Positions 36,486 through 45,389 of a stretch of 64,000 bases of DNA are shown here, piece after piece. A program made the position numbers and the translations under genes. Every line of letters begins with the position of its first letter. The stretch's first letter is position 1. This stretch comes from Aestuariivivens sediminicola (lineage in GTDB: Bacteria > Bacteroidota > Bacteroidia > Flavobacteriales > Flavobacteriaceae): positions 372,001 through 436,000 of the forward strand of contig NZ_JAKMCM010000002.1 of NCBI RefSeq assembly GCF_022662015.1, given 5' to 3'. The notes beneath the pieces were generated by a model that worked only from the letters and a program-made list of their open reading frames with translations, did no database searches and had not been told where the DNA came from.

Positions 36486-37718
36486 ATGGATATTACGCTT
36501 CATAAATCGCATATTAATAGCCGTCAATCCCATATAACTATAACGGGATCGAAGAGCGAATCGAATCGCCTATTGCTGTTGCAGGCCTTATATCCGCAAA
36601 TAGAATTACGCAACGTTTCGAATTCTGATGACAGCGATTTAATGGCCGAGGCTTTGAAGTCTTCGTCTCATCGTATCGATATTCACCATGCCGGAACGGC
36701 CATGCGCTTCCTGACCGCATATTTTGCCATTCAGGAAGGGCGGGAGGTAACGCTCACCGGATCGAAACGAATGAAAGAACGGCCTATTAAAATCTTGGTG
36801 GAAGCCCTAAAGGATTTGGGAGCTGATATTACCTATTTGGAAAATGAAGGTTTTCCGCCTTTAAAAATAAAGGGGAAGCACCTTACAAAACATAAGATCG
36901 CCTTGCAGGCAAATGTCAGCAGTCAGTATATTTCGGCCCTATTGTTAATTGCCTCTCGATTGGAAAACGGAATTGAATTGCATTTAGAGGGTGATATCAC
37001 ATCCGTACCTTATATAAAAATGACCCTGAGTTTATTGGAGGACATCGGCATAAAAACAGCTTTCTCAGGCAATACCATTAAGGTCGACCCGAAGGTAGAT
37101 GATCCAACACCAAAGACCCTGACAGTCGAGTCCGATTGGTCTTCGGCCTCCTATTTTTTTAGTATCGTAGCCCTATGTGATGTCGGGACTGAAATCACAT
37201 TAGCCTCCTACAAGGAAAATTCGCTACAAGGCGATTCCTCCTTAGTTGAATTTTACAAACAGTTTGGAGTAGAGACCACCTTTGCAAAACACAGTATAAC
37301 GCTTTTAAAATCGGAGCATGTCAGCCGGGAATCCTTAATTGAGTTCGATTTGACAAATGCTCCTGACATTGCGCAAACCATAGCTGTGAGCTGTTTTGCT
37401 CTTGGTTTGGCTTGTCATTTAACCGGATTGCATACCCTGAAGATCAAGGAAACCGATCGATTGGTTGCCTTAAAAAATGAGATCGAAAAACTGGGTGGTA
37501 AGGTGGAAATCACGGAAAATGCCTTACATCTCTCAGCTTCAGACCATATGAATGAAGGGGTGTCCATCGCTACCTATAATGATCATAGAATGGCCATGGC
37601 CTTTGCACCTCTAGCCTTGAAAATCCCGATCATTATTAAAGATGCGATGGTTGTTACGAAATCTTATCCAACATTTTGGATGGATCTGGAATCCATCGGA
37701 TTTCGCATTGCCAAATAA
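36486..37718 (+). CDS. aroA: 3-phosphoshikimate 1-carboxyvinyltransferase (EPSP synthase)
   Basis: A 410-residue enzyme that joins PEP and shikimate-3-phosphate. Motifs: TGSKSESNRLLLLQAL (Lys of the active site), HAGTAMRFLTAYFA, TGSKRMKERPI, VSSQYISALLLIA, DWSSASYFFSI, KETDRLVALKNEIEKLGG and YNDHRMAMAFA. The frame is open to an ATG at 36396, but 36486 gives the normal start and the extra 30 residues look random. It is separate from the pheA operon but lies close by, so most of the aromatic pathway is clustered. Confidence 0.93.
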   Translation: MDITLHKSHINSRQSHITITGSKSESNRLLLLQALYPQIELRNVSNSDDSDLMAEALKSSSHRIDIHHAGTAMRFLTAYFAIQEGREVTLTGSKRMKERPIKILVEALKDLGADITYLENEGFPPLKIKGKHLTKHKIALQANVSSQYISALLLIASRLENGIELHLEGDITSVPYIKMTLSLLEDIGIKTAFSGNTIKVDPKVDDPTPKTLTVESDWSSASYFFSIVALCDVGTEITLASYKENSLQGDSSLVEFYKQFGVETTFAKHSITLLKSEHVSRESLIEFDLTNAPDIAQTIAVSCFALGLACHLTGLHTLKIKETDRLVALKNEIEKLGGKVEITENALHLSASDHMNEGVSIATYNDHRMAMAFAPLALKIPIIIKDAMVVTKSYPTFWMDLESIGFRIAK

Positions 37719-37733
37719 AAATCACCCATTTAC

Positions 37734-37765
37734 TTGACAACCCCTACCTTCACATTGTATATTTG
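37734..37765 (+). promoter_or_regulatory. Promoter of queA
   Basis: TTG at 37734-37736, 21 nt, then a perfect TATATTTG box at 37758-37765. It implies a 5' UTR of about 95 nt that contains the palindrome at 37791-37808. Confidence 0.55.
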
Positions 37766-37790
37766 CACCTTGCAAAAAAAATAATAAATA

Positions 37791-37808
37791 AACATTCGTA
37801 TGAATGTT
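37791..37808 (+). other. Palindrome in the queA 5' UTR
   Basis: AACATTC and GAATGTT are perfect 7-bp inverted arms around GTAT, about 26 nt after the -7 box. It may be a repressor site or an RNA hairpin. It does not look like a preQ1 riboswitch. Confidence 0.45.
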
Positions 37809-37866
37809 ACAGGCTTATGCTGAGTGAATACTACGCATGACCATTAAAAAAAATAACCTAAGACAC

Positions 37867-38916
37867 ATGAAATTATCAAACTTTGGTTTCAATTTACCGA
37901 ACGACCTTTTAGCAGAATATCCATCGGAAAACAGAGATGAGTCTCGCTTAATGGTTCTAAACAGGAAAGAACAAACCATAGAACACAAACAGTTTAAAGA
38001 TTTAATAGATTATTTTAATGAGGAAGACGTGTTAATTTTAAATAACACCAAGGTTTTTCCTGCCAGACTTTATGGAAATAAGGAAAAAACAGGAGCGCGA
38101 ATTGAAGTGTTTTTGTTGAGGGAGTTAAATGAAGAACAACGTCTGTGGGATGTTTTAGTGGACCCTGCTCGCAAAATACGTATTGGAAATAAGCTGTATT
38201 TTGGTGATGATGATACCCTGGTGGCTGAGGTTATTGATAACACGACCTCCAGAGGAAGAACCTTAAGATTTCTATACGATGGATCATACACGGAATTTAG
38301 AAATAAACTTAAGGAATTGGGTGAAACGCCCCTTCCAAAATACATTAAACGCAGTGTAGAGCCGGAAGATGAAGAGCGGTATCAAACCATTTTTGCAAAG
38401 AATGAAGGTGCTGTCGCGGCACCAACAGCGGGTTTGCATTTTTCTAAACATTTATTAAAGCGATTGGAAATCAAAGGGGTTAACTTTGCTGAAGTGACTT
38501 TGCATGTTGGACTGGGAACCTTTAATCCGGTTGAGGTAGAAGACTTGTCCAAACATAAAATGGATAGTGAACAACTGACCATTGATGCCAAAGCAGTGGA
38601 TATAGTGAATACGGGTATTTTAAACAAGAAACGGGTATGTGCTGTTGGCACAACTGTTATGCGGGCTATTGAGAGCGCTGTCTCATCGAATGGTATGCTA
38701 AACGAAATGGACGGTTGGACCAATAAATTTATTTTCCCACCATACGATTTTAGTATTGCGAACTGCATGGTGACGAATTTTCACACGCCAAAATCCACTT
38801 TACTCATGATGGTATCTGCTTTTGCAGGTCATGACTTTATAAAACGCGCCTACGATGAGGCAATAAAGGAGCAGTATAGATTTTACAGCTATGGCGATGC
38901 CATGCTCATTTTATAA
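37867..38916 (+). CDS. queA: tRNA preQ1(34) S-adenosylmethionine ribosyltransferase-isomerase
   Basis: A 349-residue enzyme of queuosine synthesis that transfers and rearranges the ribose of SAM onto 7-aminomethyl-7-deazaguanine in tRNA. Motifs: [68 protein letters not shown] and [19 protein letters not shown]. An in-frame ATG at 37837 adds ten residues ([10 protein letters not shown]); 37867 matches the family N-terminus. A strong terminator follows the stop. Confidence 0.94.
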   Translation: MKLSNFGFNLPNDLLAEYPSENRDESRLMVLNRKEQTIEHKQFKDLIDYFNEEDVLILNNTKVFPARLYGNKEKTGARIEVFLLRELNEEQRLWDVLVDPARKIRIGNKLYFGDDDTLVAEVIDNTTSRGRTLRFLYDGSYTEFRNKLKELGETPLPKYIKRSVEPEDEERYQTIFAKNEGAVAAPTAGLHFSKHLLKRLEIKGVNFAEVTLHVGLGTFNPVEVEDLSKHKMDSEQLTIDAKAVDIVNTGILNKKRVCAVGTTVMRAIESAVSSNGMLNEMDGWTNKFIFPPYDFSIANCMVTNFHTPKSTLLMMVSAFAGHDFIKRAYDEAIKEQYRFYSYGDAMLIL

Positions 38917-38940
38917 TTTGAAATGTATAAAAGTTTATAT

Positions 38941-38966
38941 AAAAGCCTTGTTTTCAAGGCTTTTTT
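38941..38966 (+). terminator. Intrinsic terminator after queA
   Basis: AAAAGCCTTG (38941-38950) pairs with CAAGGCTTTT (38955-38964) around TTTT, and T residues continue to 38966. It lies 25 nt after the queA stop. Confidence 0.9.
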
Positions 38967-39105
38967 ATTTAAAGGCCGCGTTGCATACATTTTAAAAGTT
39001 TAATAGACGTATAGCGAATTCACCTACACCATCTCCTATGGATTATCAGGAAGTGGATAACCGACTATTTAAGAGAGCTCATTTTTAACTATTTTTACAA
39101 GACTC

Positions 39106-40146
39106 ATGGTAACAGACAAAAAGGATATTCGTGCACTGAGCAAGGAACAGTTAAGAGATTTCTTTGTAAGCAAAGGAGATAAGGCCTTTCGTGGTAACCA
39201 GGTCTATGAATGGCTCTGGCAGAAGGCTGCGCATGATTTTGAGGATATGACCAATATTTCGAAGGAAACACGACAAATGCTTGACGCTCATTTTGTGATC
39301 AACCATATAGAGGTCGACAGCATGCAGCGCAGTAACGATGGGACCATAAAGAATGCGGTGCGCTTGCATGATGGCCTAATTGTGGAATCGGTACTCATAC
39401 CTACTGCTACCAGAACTACCGCCTGTGTATCGAGTCAGGTGGGCTGCAGTTTAGATTGCAAATTTTGTGCAACGGCCCGATTAAAACGCATGCGGAACTT
39501 AAATCCTGATGAAATTTATGATCAGGTCGTGACTATAGACAAGGAAAGCCGACATTATTTCAACAGACCCTTAAGCAATATTGTATTCATGGGAATGGGA
39601 GAGCCACTCATGAATTATAATAATGTCATTAAGGCGATCGAGAAAATCACCTCACCTGAAGGATTAGGAATGTCTCCGAAACGCATAACGCTCTCCACAT
39701 CTGGAATACCTAAAATGATAAAGAAAATGGCGGATGATGGGGTAAAATTTAATCTGGCCGTATCCCTGCATTCGGCTATTGATAGTGTTAGAACTTCGAT
39801 AATGCCCTTTAACGAAACCTTTCCCTTACAAGATCTTCGGGATGCACTGGAATATTGGTATGCCAAGACCAAGCGAAGAATAAGTTATGAGTATGTGGTT
39901 TGGAAGGGTATTAATGACACGGACGAGCATATTGAAGCTTTTGTGAAATTCTGTAAATATGTACCTTGTAAGGTTAATATTATCGAATATAATCCTATTG
40001 ATGATGGACATTTTCAGCAAGCGGCATCGGAGGTACTGGACAGGTACATTCGTGTTCTTGAAGATAACCATATTGTTGTTAATGTGCGTAGAAGCAGGGG
40101 GAAAGATATAGACGCAGCTTGTGGCCAGCTGGCTAATAAGAGCTAA
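39106..40146 (+). CDS. rlmN: 23S rRNA/tRNA adenine-C2 methyltransferase (radical SAM)
   Basis: A 346-residue radical SAM enzyme that methylates A2503 of 23S rRNA and A37 of some tRNAs. The 4Fe-4S motif C-x3-C-x2-C is in GCSLDCKFCATARL. Other motifs: FRGNQVYEWLWQKAAHDFEDMT, NIVFMGMGEPLMNYNNV, TLSTSGIPKMI and the C-terminal VNVRRSRGKDIDAACGQLA, which carries the second catalytic cysteine. Length is normal. It stands alone between queA and the polyprenyl synthase. Confidence 0.95.
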   Translation: MVTDKKDIRALSKEQLRDFFVSKGDKAFRGNQVYEWLWQKAAHDFEDMTNISKETRQMLDAHFVINHIEVDSMQRSNDGTIKNAVRLHDGLIVESVLIPTATRTTACVSSQVGCSLDCKFCATARLKRMRNLNPDEIYDQVVTIDKESRHYFNRPLSNIVFMGMGEPLMNYNNVIKAIEKITSPEGLGMSPKRITLSTSGIPKMIKKMADDGVKFNLAVSLHSAIDSVRTSIMPFNETFPLQDLRDALEYWYAKTKRRISYEYVVWKGINDTDEHIEAFVKFCKYVPCKVNIIEYNPIDDGHFQQAASEVLDRYIRVLEDNHIVVNVRRSRGKDIDAACGQLANKS

Positions 40147-40250
40147 ACCGTGATTTCTATTCCGCTACCTGAAAGGTTATAATCAGACGACCTTTTATAA
40201 AGGACACCTGACTTGTGTAGAGCCATAGAAACCCATTTAGCAGGGATTTA

Positions 40251-40282
40251 TTGAAATTTTAAGGTGCTAAAACTTATCTTTG
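40251..40282 (+). promoter_or_regulatory. Promoter of the polyprenyl synthase gene
   Basis: TTG at 40251-40253, 21 nt, then a perfect TATCTTTG box at 40275-40282, 20 nt before the TTG start codon. Confidence 0.55.
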
Positions 40283-40301
40283 ACAACTCATAGTTAATGT
40301 A

Positions 40302-41279
40302 TTGAAAATAGTAGAGCAAATAAAACAGCCCATTGCGTTTGAAATGGATCTTTTTGAACAAAAGTTCCGCTTATCCATGTCCAGTCGGGTGGCCCTGTTG
40401 AATAGAATCACACATTATATTGTGAATCGAAAGGGCAAGCAAATGCGACCCATGTTTGTGTTTTTGGTTGCCAAAATGGTGTCCAATGGTGAGGTGTTGG
40501 AACGAACCTATCGAGGCGCATCCGTAATTGAATTGATCCATACAGCTACCCTTGTGCACGACGATGTGGTAGACGACAGTAACCGGCGTCGCGGTTTTTT
40601 TTCGGTCAATGCCCTGTGGAAAAATAAAATAGCCGTTTTAATAGGAGACTTTCTGCTTTCGAAAGGCTTATTATTGTCTATTGATAATAACGATTTCGAC
40701 CTCCTAAAGATCATATCGGTAGCGGTTAGGGAAATGAGTGAAGGGGAATTGCTTCAAATTGAAAAAGCGCGAAAACTGGATATTACCGAAGCGATATACT
40801 ATGATATTATACGTAAAAAAACGGCTACCCTCATTGCTGCCTGTTGCAGTTTGGGTGCCGCATCTGTAAAACCGGATTCTCAGGATGTCGAACAGATGCG
40901 GAAGTTCGGAGAGCTCATAGGTATGGCATTTCAAATCAAGGATGATTTGTTCGATTATGGTGAAACCCAGATTGGTAAACCCACAGGAATTGATATAAAA
41001 GAACAAAAAATGACCTTGCCTCTTATTTATGTCTTGAATACCTGTTCACCTAAAGACAAAGAATGGTTAATAAACTCCATAAAAAACCACAACAGAAATT
41101 CAAAACGCGTCAAGGAAGTTATTGCGTTCGTTAAGCGGAATGGGGGTTTGGATTATGCCATTGCAAAGATGAAGTTATTTCAGAATGAAGCACTGCAGTT
41201 GCTTGAAACCTATCCGGAAACCGCATATAAAAATGCCCTAAAACTTATGGTTAATTATGTTATAGAGCGCAAGAAATAG
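40302..41279 (+). CDS. Polyprenyl diphosphate synthase
   Basis: A trans-isoprenyl diphosphate synthase of 325 residues. The first Asp-rich motif is LVHDDVVDDSNRRRG near residue 84 and the second is IKDDLFDYGE near 212; GKQMRPMFVFL is the usual substrate-binding block. Small residues before the first motif suggest a long product, such as the octaprenyl side chain of menaquinone; chain length cannot be fixed by eye. The start codon is TTG at 40302, which gives the family's MKIVEQIKQPI N-terminus. Confidence 0.9.
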   Translation: MKIVEQIKQPIAFEMDLFEQKFRLSMSSRVALLNRITHYIVNRKGKQMRPMFVFLVAKMVSNGEVLERTYRGASVIELIHTATLVHDDVVDDSNRRRGFFSVNALWKNKIAVLIGDFLLSKGLLLSIDNNDFDLLKIISVAVREMSEGELLQIEKARKLDITEAIYYDIIRKKTATLIAACCSLGAASVKPDSQDVEQMRKFGELIGMAFQIKDDLFDYGETQIGKPTGIDIKEQKMTLPLIYVLNTCSPKDKEWLINSIKNHNRNSKRVKEVIAFVKRNGGLDYAIAKMKLFQNEALQLLETYPETAYKNALKLMVNYVIERKK

Positions 41280-41348
41280 GTGTAGTAGGGTTGCCTTTGG
41301 AAAGCAATACCCATACCTTGTGTGTGCAAAAAACGCTGCTTATTTGAT

Positions 41349-42305
41349 CTATTGCTGCTGCTGCTGCTGCACTTGCTGAATAATTTCCTGATTTTTACGA
41401 TAGCTGTTGATCGTTTTATCCTTTTTATTTAGAGGGAATACCAGGTCTTCGGTTGTACTTTTAACGGAGCCGACTTTAACTTTAACATAAAGGTCGTCTT
41501 TGGCATTTCCTTTGTAGACCCCTTTTACCGGAGCACAATCGTGATAATCCCGACCTGAAGCCAATTTTACGTGGTATTGATTGGCAATGGTATTATTGGT
41601 TGGATCGATGCCCAACCAACCATAAAATGGAATATATACTTCAATCCAGGCATGAGTGGCACCTTCACCTCTTGTGTTTTCGTCACTCGGACAAATATAA
41701 CCACTAACATAACGTGCAGGTATACCAAGCATTCTCACCATTTGAAGCAAAATATTAGTGAAATCCTGGCAAACGCCTGCTTTTAATTTCCATACCAGAT
41801 CCAATTTGGAATCTACTGCAGTGATACCCTGGATGTACTTGAAATTTGTGTTTATATAAGAACTAAATTCCAGTACCATCTGAAAGGGGGTTAACTCATT
41901 GCCGTTTTTGGATCGGATCATATCCAATATCTCGGGCGTACCATCAAAGGTTTTAAATCTTAGAAAATCGAAGAATTCCGTGTGGGATGCGATCGATTTT
42001 AATTCGTCCCATTGCTCCTTTACTGATACGGCATCTTCAGGATACCCCCTCTCGGTAGTTTCTATCTCGACCTCCGAGGCAATAGAAAGAAAGTTGTGAG
42101 GCTCGATGACCATAAATGTGCCAACGGTGTTCCCAAAAGCATCCTGATAGGTTTCGATTTTAGGATTGCTACTAATGGTAATGTTATGTGATGATACGTT
42201 TTGAAATTCATTTTCAATGGGATACAACATAATCTGGTTGGCTCCGTCGATAACAAAATCAGTATAAGTGTATTTTGTTAAATGTTTAATATAAAACCGT
42301 GGCAT
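41349..42305 (-). CDS. Transglutaminase-like cysteine protease-fold protein with poly-Gln tail
   Basis: A 318-residue protein with an N-terminal bacterial transglutaminase-like domain (YTYTDFVIDGANQIMLYP) and a transglutaminase core. The catalytic triad is visible as Cys in GVCQDFTN, His in GATHAWIEVYIP and Asp in GIDPTNN. It ends in a glutamine-rich tail (QQVQQQQQQ) encoded by CAG repeats. It is the last gene of a three-gene operon with an alpha-E protein and a circularly permuted ATP-grasp, a recurrent set proposed to modify or ligate peptides. Protease versus amide-forming activity is not decidable here. Confidence 0.87.
   Translation of the reverse strand: MPRFYIKHLTKYTYTDFVIDGANQIMLYPIENEFQNVSSHNITISSNPKIETYQDAFGNTVGTFMVIEPHNFLSIASEVEIETTERGYPEDAVSVKEQWDELKSIASHTEFFDFLRFKTFDGTPEILDMIRSKNGNELTPFQMVLEFSSYINTNFKYIQGITAVDSKLDLVWKLKAGVCQDFTNILLQMVRMLGIPARYVSGYICPSDENTRGEGATHAWIEVYIPFYGWLGIDPTNNTIANQYHVKLASGRDYHDCAPVKGVYKGNAKDDLYVKVKVGSVKSTTEDLVFPLNKKDKTINSYRKNQEIIQQVQQQQQQ
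41352..41376 (-). repeat. CAG trinucleotide run encoding the poly-Gln tail
   Basis: Six near-consecutive CTG/TTG units on the plus strand (CAG/CAA on the coding strand) encode the last glutamines before the stop. Slippage could change the tail length between strains. Confidence 0.7.
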
Positions 42306-42314
42306 GTTCTGTGA

Positions 42315-43241
42315 TTAGCTAATATGGGAAAAGTATACCGTATTAATGCTTAACGAAATACTTCTAATATCCTCTTTAATGTCCTTAATGAAATTTTCAA
42401 GTCCTTGCTCGTAAATACTTTCAATAGTAGTATATTTTATTGTGCTTTCAAGCTTTCCTATCAAAAAATCCAAATTATTTTTTTCCAACTCATGAATATC
42501 GATAAGCATTTGAATATGTCTGTTCAGTTTATCTATACAATATAATACGGAGCGTGGAAATAATTTATCCTGAAACACCATGGTGATCACGTGATTTTCA
42601 TTAAAACTGGATTTGTGTTTTTTAAGGTAAAGTTGGTAACCGCCAATGGATAACAATAGGTTTTTCCAATAATAGGTTTGTTCCAAACCATCTGAAGTTG
42701 TCGCAATTTTAACCAATTTTAAGGCGGTAAAATCTGAAATCTGAATGACCCGTTCCAGAAATTTACCGACATTCATAAAATTATAGGATGCCCCGCGTTC
42801 CTGGGTGGTATCCATGGTTCCCAGATAAATTAAATGGAAGCTTTTTAATTTTTCTAAAAATGCTACCGGATCCTCTTCAATAATGTTTTTATGAAAATTA
42901 TCTTTAGTTAAAAACAAATAATAATTATTGATACACAGCCAAAGTTCTCGAGAGATATGCTCTTGGACACTTCGCGCATTTTCACGTGCTTTTGTTACAA
43001 TGTTTAAAATGGAATTGCTATGATCAGGACTAAAAACCATATAATCGATACATGCGATGGGATCTTCTGTGGTGAAGGTATTGTCAAAATCGGTATAGTT
43101 ATTAATGATAGGTGCCCAGGGAAACAATTCCGGTGAATCCTGATTCGCATAAAAATTTACCTTGAGCAAACTTACAATACTGTTACCGCGTTCCATATAG
43201 CGATCTAACCAAATAAGATTGTTTGCGACTCTACTTAACAT
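42315..43241 (-). CDS. Alpha-E domain protein
   Basis: A 308-residue all-helical protein that opens with MLSRVANNLIWLDRYMERGNSIVSLLKV, the typical start of alpha-E domains. It has no recognisable catalytic motif, signal peptide or membrane segment. It lies 9 nt from the transglutaminase gene and 11 nt after the ATP-grasp gene, an order seen in many phyla. The alpha-E protein has been proposed to be a scaffold or substrate handler for the ATP-grasp; no firm function is known to me. Confidence 0.9.
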   Translation of the reverse strand: MLSRVANNLIWLDRYMERGNSIVSLLKVNFYANQDSPELFPWAPIINNYTDFDNTFTTEDPIACIDYMVFSPDHSNSILNIVTKARENARSVQEHISRELWLCINNYYLFLTKDNFHKNIIEEDPVAFLEKLKSFHLIYLGTMDTTQERGASYNFMNVGKFLERVIQISDFTALKLVKIATTSDGLEQTYYWKNLLLSIGGYQLYLKKHKSSFNENHVITMVFQDKLFPRSVLYCIDKLNRHIQMLIDIHELEKNNLDFLIGKLESTIKYTTIESIYEQGLENFIKDIKEDIRSISLSINTVYFSHIS

Positions 43242-43252
43242 GTTCTAATAAT

Positions 43253-44698
43253 TTATTGTTGAATGACCCATGTGTCTTTACTTCCTCCGCCCTGTGAGCT
43301 GTTAACCACCAGTGATCCTTTTTTGAGTGCTACCCGCGTTAAACCACCCGGGGTGATGTCGATACCATCTCGCCCTGATAGTGCAAATGGCCTTAAATCG
43401 ACACAGCGCGGGGAGAGCATGCCATCAATACAGCATGGTGCGGTTGACAGCTTCAGAATGGGTTGAGCGATAAAATTTGAAGGGTTTTCACGCACGGTTA
43501 CCAGGTAATCCTCGATCTCCTTTTCAGAGGCCTCATGTCCCATCAGCATGCCATAGCCACCACTCCCATCGGTCTTCTTTAAAACCATTTTGGTTATGTT
43601 TTTAACCACGTAGTCATGGTCTTCGGGCTTCGCCATCTGATAGGTCTCAATGTTCTTTAAAATGGGTTCCTCATTTAAGTAATACTTTATCATATCAGGC
43701 ACATGCACATAGGTGGCTTTGTCGTCTGCTACGCCCGTACCCGGAGCATTCACTATATTGACGTTGCCTTTTCTGTACGCGGCCATTATGCCTGCTACAC
43801 CAAGTGTACTTGCAGCATTGAACTCCAAAGGATCTAAAAAGGCATCATCAACACGTCTGTAGATCACATCAACTCGTTTTAGCCCATTTGTCGTTTTCAT
43901 ATATACGAAATGATCCTTAATAACCAAATCACTACCTTCAACCAATTCAATACCCATCAATCGGGCTAAAGTCGAATGCTCGTAATAGGCAGAATTATAT
44001 ATGCCCGGAGTCAACAGCACCACATTGGGATTATTTTGATCGGAGAGTTCACTTAATTTTTTATACAGGACATTCGGGTAATTCGATACTGCTCTGATGC
44101 CATTCTTGGGGAGAACACCCGGGAAAATACGTTTGGAAATTTCTCTGTTTTCCAGCATATAGCTTACCCCGGAAGGGGTTCTTAAATTATCCTCCAGAAC
44201 ATAAAATTCACCGTCACTATTTCTGATCAGGTCTACTCCGGCAATGTGGACATAGACATCATAGGGCACATTCACGCCCACCATTTCCCTGAGGTAATTT
44301 GGACAGGAATAAATAAGATCAGAAGATATGATACCATCTTTCAGTATAAACTGATCGTGATATATGTCCTTGATAAATAAATTAAGTGCTTTTAAACGTT
44401 GTTTAATACCACGGTCTATTTTATCCCATTCTTTTGATGTTATTATTCTTGGAATAACATCAAAGGGAAATATCTTTTCAATGCCCTGGCTGTCATTATA
44501 GACCGTAAACGTTACGCCCTGACTCATAAACAGTTGCTTAGAGAGTTCCTCTTTTTTATAGAGTGCTTCCGGAGATGTATTCTTTAAGAATGAGTTAATT
44601 AAATCGTATTGCTGCCTAATTGAAGTCTCACTGGAATACATTTCATCCCAGGTATCAGGAAGTAAACTATAGGAAGAAAATAATGCGTCATTGGTCAT
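43253..44698 (-). CDS. Circularly permuted type 2 ATP-grasp protein
   Basis: A 481-residue ATP-grasp ligase in circularly permuted order. Recognised blocks are GVDLIRNSDGEFYVLEDNLRTPSGVSY, VLLTPGIYNSAYYEHSTLARLMGIELVEG, VNAPGTGVADDKATYVHVPDM and LKKTDGSGGYGMLMG. The family is predicted to form amide bonds, probably between amino acids or peptides, using ATP. An in-frame ATG at 44776 would add 26 AT-rich residues; 44698 gives the family N-terminus MTNDALFSSY. It is the first gene of the operon with the alpha-E and transglutaminase genes. Substrate unknown. Confidence 0.9.
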   Translation of the reverse strand: MTNDALFSSYSLLPDTWDEMYSSETSIRQQYDLINSFLKNTSPEALYKKEELSKQLFMSQGVTFTVYNDSQGIEKIFPFDVIPRIITSKEWDKIDRGIKQRLKALNLFIKDIYHDQFILKDGIISSDLIYSCPNYLREMVGVNVPYDVYVHIAGVDLIRNSDGEFYVLEDNLRTPSGVSYMLENREISKRIFPGVLPKNGIRAVSNYPNVLYKKLSELSDQNNPNVVLLTPGIYNSAYYEHSTLARLMGIELVEGSDLVIKDHFVYMKTTNGLKRVDVIYRRVDDAFLDPLEFNAASTLGVAGIMAAYRKGNVNIVNAPGTGVADDKATYVHVPDMIKYYLNEEPILKNIETYQMAKPEDHDYVVKNITKMVLKKTDGSGGYGMLMGHEASEKEIEDYLVTVRENPSNFIAQPILKLSTAPCCIDGMLSPRCVDLRPFALSGRDGIDITPGGLTRVALKKGSLVVNSSQGGGSKDTWVIQQ

Positions 44699-45020
44699 AA
44701 TGTTATCCCTTTTTTTAAATATAACATTTTTTATTAAAAATTCAATAATATTCTTATTTCTAAACAGATAAATCAAGGTATCTTAATTTTTGTTGCATTT
44801 AATTTTATAATTAAATGAAATCAAACCCTTTAATTATATTTTGTTCAATGTGTTGGTCTTTTAAAAGTGAGGGTGTGGAATATAAAATGTCCATCAGTTT
44901 GTTTCTCAGGAATAGGTCAAACCCATGTTTTGAGTTTTACACGTGTGAACACCTTTGTATGGCAATGACGCGTTCGCAGGTGAAACCATACTAAGCTTAT
45001 ATTGGATAAATTTTTGAAAT

Positions 45021-45058
45021 AAAAAAGCAGGTCCCGAAGTGAATTCCGGAACCTGCTT
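45021..45058 (-). terminator. Minus-strand intrinsic terminator in the dnaG upstream spacer
   Basis: Read on the minus strand, AAGCAGGT.CCG (45058 downwards) pairs with CGG.ACCTGCTT with one mismatch and a 10-nt loop, followed by six T (45026-45021). It would end a minus-strand transcript coming from 45.1-45.3 kb, where a small open frame is present. Neither annotated neighbour is oriented to use it. Confidence 0.6.
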
Positions 45059-45083
45059 AATGCTATTGATCAGAACTTATGAG

Positions 45084-45224
45084 TTAGTCAAGTAATGGTT
45101 TGTTTTTGTCCTTAATCAAATAACGGTTATACATTATAAGTGTTGGTAAAGATACTTGAAGGCCGTTTAGAAAAATATGATTATTGTCATGTATATTGGT
45201 GTTGGAGATGATTTTTAATACCAA
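45084..45224 (-). CDS. Possible 46-residue small protein
   Basis: A minus-strand frame from a TTG at 45224 to a TAA at 45084, with a terminator 26 nt further on. An in-frame TAA lies three codons upstream of the TTG, and the first ATG (45134) would give only 16 residues. The predicted peptide mixes hydrophobic and polar segments (IFLNGLQVSLPTLIMY, then KDKNKPLLD) and has reasonable codon usage. No family is recognised and no clear promoter is seen. The terminator is the main support. Chance is quite possible. The rest of the 44699-45389 spacer shows no other feature I would defend. Confidence 0.25.
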   Translation of the reverse strand: MVLKIISNTNIHDNNHIFLNGLQVSLPTLIMYNRYLIKDKNKPLLD

Positions 45225-45389
45225 TAGATTGTCTTAACTTTACACGGTTATTCCTGCCTGATATTATAGCAACCCCATTCCGTGTGAATGAAACAGGTTT
45301 TAAATCAGGAATGCACTAAAAAAATATTAAATTTATGGGCTTCGGCATTTGTCTCTTTGGAGATAAGACATGCCCTAAGAACAAGTAAT

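Noticed and set aside
44815-44994. A 59-codon plus-strand frame with five cysteines in the spacer upstream of dnaG
   Set aside because: No promoter, no terminator and no recognisable domain; codon composition looks random.
45288-45389. A 34-residue N-terminal extension of DnaG from the ATG at 45288
   Set aside because: It has no counterpart in primases, while TTG 45390 restores the expected N-terminus.
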